From: Porticoccaceae bacterium
GTDB taxonomy: Bacteria; Pseudomonadota; Gammaproteobacteria; Pseudomonadales; Porticoccaceae
Direction: 5' to 3'
Assembly: GCA_023255165.1 (NCBI GenBank)
Contig: JALRJD010000020.1
Span: 1 to 8,556 of the forward strand
DNA: 8,556 nt
A program made the position numbers and the translations under genes. The notes beneath the pieces were generated by a model. That model saw only the letters and a program-made list of their open reading frames with translations. It was not told where the DNA came from and ran no database searches. This document shows, piece after piece, positions 7,403 to 8,556 of the stretch (the stretch's first letter is position 1; each line of letters opens with the position of its first letter).

Positions 7403-7411
7403 ATCATTCTC
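7393..7411. promoter_or_regulatory. Fur box
   Basis: GCAAATGCAAATCATTCTC matches 14 of 19 positions of the classical Fur consensus (repeats of GATAAT with an inverted third unit). In the 7-1-7 view, TGCAAAT-C-ATTCTCA matches 11 of 14. It covers the predicted -35 of the porin promoter, where iron-loaded Fur would block polymerase, so the operon should be induced under iron limitation. It is about 160 bases from grxD, which makes direct control of that gene less likely. Confidence 0.8.
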
Positions 7412-7497
7412 ATTTACATTTAAGAAATAGTTAAGCTAATATGACCCAGGTTCCAGTCACAGTGAAAATTAGCCTTAATTAAGCCTGGTTGATGGTG

Positions 7498-7524
7498 TTG
7501 TCCGCAGAGCGAAACAGGTAAAAT
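7498..7524 (+). promoter_or_regulatory. Weak candidate promoter of grxD
   Basis: TTGTCC (4 of 6) and TAAAAT (5 of 6) precede grxD on the + strand, with a short 15-base spacer; the ATG is 45 bases beyond the -10. It is the best match in the gap, but the spacing is suboptimal. The rest of the 288-base gap holds the divergent porin promoter, the Fur box and a perfect 10-bp palindrome CTTAATTAAG near 7474-7483; no gene was seen in it. Confidence 0.35.
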
Positions 7525-7569
7525 GGCGCCAGATCAATTTGAACCACCACTTTTAGAGGACATGTCTCT

Positions 7570-7893
7570 ATGGACATTATGGAAACCATTCGCGAACAGG
7601 TAGAGAACAACCCGATTATTCTTTATATGAAGGGCTCGCCCAACCAGCCGCAGTGTGGGTTTTCGTCTCGCACGGTGCAGGCTCTGATGGCCTGCGGCCA
7701 CCGCTTTGCCTATGTGGATATTCTCTCCAATCCGGAAATTCGCGCCAATCTGCCGGCCTACGGTAACTGGCCAACCTTCCCCCAGCTCTGGGTGAATGGT
7801 GAGCTGATCGGCGGCTGCGATATTGTCACCGAAATGCATGAGAAGGGTGAGCTCAAAGCCCTGATTGATGAGGCTGCACCAGCCGAAGAATAA
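7570..7893 (+). CDS. grxD: Monothiol glutaredoxin, CGFS type (Grx4/GrxD)
   Basis: A cytoplasmic monothiol glutaredoxin that binds a [2Fe-2S] cluster between two subunits with glutathione, and delivers or stores Fe-S clusters, often with a BolA partner. The 107-residue product is close to E. coli Grx4 (115, with a longer tail). Diagnostic features: Lys21 in LYMKGSP, the single active cysteine in CGFS (29-32), the glutathione-binding WPTFPQLW (about 67-74) and GGCDI (about 82-86). AGAGGA at 7555-7560 with a 9-base spacing selects ATG 7570; another ATG at 7562 is out of frame. The gene is transcribed alone, diverges from the Fur-controlled porin operon, and ends before a strong terminator. In Pseudomonas aeruginosa, as I recall, grxD also lies near argF and iron-storage genes, so proximity to argDF may be ancestral. 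Confidence 0.97.
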   Translation: MDIMETIREQVENNPIILYMKGSPNQPQCGFSSRTVQALMACGHRFAYVDILSNPEIRANLPAYGNWPTFPQLWVNGELIGGCDIVTEMHEKGELKALIDEAAPAEE

Positions 7894-7951
7894 AACCCTT
7901 ATATTTGGGCTCTTTATTAGAGCTTGATTATCATTCGAGCTTGACGATCAG

Positions 7952-7986
7952 CGCCGTGGACTAAACTCCGCGGCGTTGTTGTTTTT
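7952..7986 (+). terminator. Rho-independent terminator of grxD
   Basis: A 9-bp stem CGCCGTGGA / TCCGCGGCG (one G-U pair) with loop CTAAAC is followed by a T-rich tail (TTGTTGTTTTT). It begins 58 bases after the grxD stop. A weaker 5-bp hairpin GCTCT-TTATT-AGAGC (7909-7923) and a direct repeat GAGCTTGA (7920-7927 and 7937-7944) lie between. This isolates grxD from the next gene. Confidence 0.85.
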
Positions 7987-8022
7987 GTGCCTTGATCGAG
8001 ATATTTCGCCATCCCCAGAGAC

Positions 8023-8069
8023 TACAATCTGCGGCGTTTTCAGCCGTTTTTCATTATTCGGCTGTCCGC
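8023..8069 (+). promoter_or_regulatory. Candidate -10 element and leader hairpin of the outer-membrane protein gene
   Basis: TACAAT at 8023-8028 matches 5 of 6 of the -10 consensus, but no fitting -35 is seen 16-18 bases upstream. Just downstream, CAGCCG (8041-8046) pairs with CGGCTG (8059-8064) over a 12-base loop, and GCGG (8031-8034) with CCGC (8066-8069) can extend the stem across an internal bulge. The structure would sit in the 5' leader, ending 20 bases before the Shine-Dalgarno. Function unknown. Confidence 0.35.
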
Positions 8070-8103
8070 AAAGCACAAACTCAATGAACAAGGATTTTCT
8101 GTT

Positions 8104-8556
8104 ATGACTCTCTTCCGCACCAGTTTGTTTATCACTCTAATCACCCCCTCGGTTTTTGCCAGTGCAGATATCGTTGGCTTCTCGGCCGGTCTTGGCGTCT
8201 GGCAATCAAGTCCCGGTGGCGCCCTGGGCACCACCAGTATCAGTCTCGACAACGACCTGAATCTGCAAGAAGAAAATGCCAACTATGCTTTTGTCGCGCT
8301 CGAACACCCAGTGCCACTGCTGCCCAATATTCGTATTCGCTATACCGACCTGCAGTGGACAGGGCAGGGCATGGTGCCCGCCGGAACCGTGCTTGATGAG
8401 GTTGATGAACCAATCAAAATGAAGATGGGTGAAAACGATATAATACCAACAACACAAGAAGTAAACAGCTTTGCAGATTTCACACAAGAAGAGTTAGATG
8501 AACTTGAAGCAGGGGGTATAACCTCTGCTAAAAAGGAAGCAGAAAATTTAAAAACT
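8104..8556 (+). CDS. Outer-membrane protein (TIGR04219-like), N-terminal part, joined in frame to foreign sequence
   Basis: ATG 8104 has AAGGA at 8090-8094, nine bases upstream. Residues 1-21 form a signal peptide (cleavage probably after ASA). Residues 22-99 resemble the start of the TIGR04219 outer-membrane family: GVW near 31-33, an Asn/Asp/Leu-rich strand near 49-54, and EHPVPLLPNIRIRYTDL at 67-83, a hallmark of the family as I remember it. Members usually have about 240-270 residues and end in a barrel strand; that part is absent. From about residue 99 the frame stays open to the window end (151 codons) but turns into an acidic, Lys/Glu-rich, helix-like sequence without barrel alternation. 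The family call for the first 99 residues is good; the biological function of the family is not known to me. The full frame is probably not one natural protein. Confidence 0.65.
   Translation, partial: MTLFRTSLFITLITPSVFASADIVGFSAGLGVWQSSPGGALGTTSISLDNDLNLQEENANYAFVALEHPVPLLPNIRIRYTDLQWTGQGMVPAGTVLDEVDEPIKMKMGENDIIPTTQEVNSFADFTQEELDELEAGGITSAKKEAENLKT
8401..8556 (+). other. AT-rich segment of different origin at the window end
   Basis: By hand count 55 of 156 bases are G or C (about 35%), against 69 of 120 (about 58%) in 8281-8400. Codon choice switches to ATA, TTA, ACA, CAA, GTA and GCA, unlike the upstream genes. Only the frame continuing the upstream gene is free of stops on the + strand; it encodes an acidic, probably helical stretch with FADFTQEELDELEAGG. 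The style recalls phage or low-GC bacterial proteins, but no family was recognised. Confidence 0.7.

Noticed and set aside
7474..7483. CTTAATTAAG palindrome upstream of grxD as an operator
   Set aside because: A simple AT-rich 10-bp palindrome with no extended symmetry and no clear relation to a promoter; easily due to chance.
7534..7839. 101-codon open frame antisense to grxD
   Set aside because: grxD has the CGFS, WPTFPQLW and GGCDI motifs; the antisense frame is a by-product of its codon use.
7926..7940. Second Fur-like sequence after grxD
   Set aside because: Only the left half resembles the 7-1-7 consensus (about 9 of 14 overall), and it lies between a stop codon and a terminator, not at a promoter.
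8206..8487. 93-codon open frame antisense to the outer-membrane protein gene and the AT-rich tail
   Set aside because: It crosses the compositional junction, is Cys/Trp/Tyr rich at its start in a way typical of antisense translation, and has no ribosome-binding site.

Overview
The window looks like a piece of a gammaproteobacterial chromosome, probably from a marine or otherwise aquatic lineage. The evidence is the close similarity, recalled from known sequences, of its CarB, GreA, ArgF and CGFS-glutaredoxin proteins to Pseudomonas and E. coli homologues, the carB-greA coupling, and a classical Fur box. The genus cannot be fixed from the sequence alone. Gene density is normal, and no tRNA, rRNA, CRISPR array or insertion sequence was seen.

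Layout. (1) Positions 1-2252, + strand: the C-terminal 591 residues of carbamoyl-phosphate synthase large subunit (carB), translationally coupled to the transcript cleavage factor greA. (2) Positions 2301-4413, - strand: an argD-argF operon (acetylornithine aminotransferase, then ornithine carbamoyltransferase), convergent with greA. It has its own sigma70-type promoter, a palindrome over the -35 box, and a terminator-shaped hairpin in the 5' leader. (3) Positions 4595-7281, - strand: a three-gene operon encoding an outer-membrane porin with an N-terminal coiled coil, a membrane-anchored protein with a covalent-FMN motif, and a two-TM PepSY-like protein. It is transcribed from a promoter whose -35 region lies inside a good Fur box. 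(4) Positions 7570-7893, + strand: monothiol glutaredoxin grxD, divergent from the porin operon and followed by a strong rho-independent terminator. (5) Positions 8104-8556, + strand: the N-terminal part of an outer-membrane protein resembling the TIGR04219 family. The family-like sequence stops near 8400 and is replaced, in frame, by an AT-rich segment of unrelated character (about 35% GC against about 58% in the 120 bases before it).

How the parts connect. CarB makes carbamoyl phosphate, which ArgF combines with ornithine from the ArgD branch, so the first two blocks share arginine and pyrimidine metabolism. The third and fourth blocks share iron: a Fur-controlled porin plus a probable flavin-based electron-transfer pair, next to a CGFS glutaredoxin that handles Fe-S clusters. 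The porin/FMN/PepSY operon is the best candidate for an under-described system: iron-starvation-induced flavin electron transfer at the inner membrane with a dedicated outer-membrane channel. The abrupt change at about 8400 is the strongest structural anomaly. It is most simply an assembly chimera or a recombination junction, and gene content beyond that point should not be trusted without read-level support.
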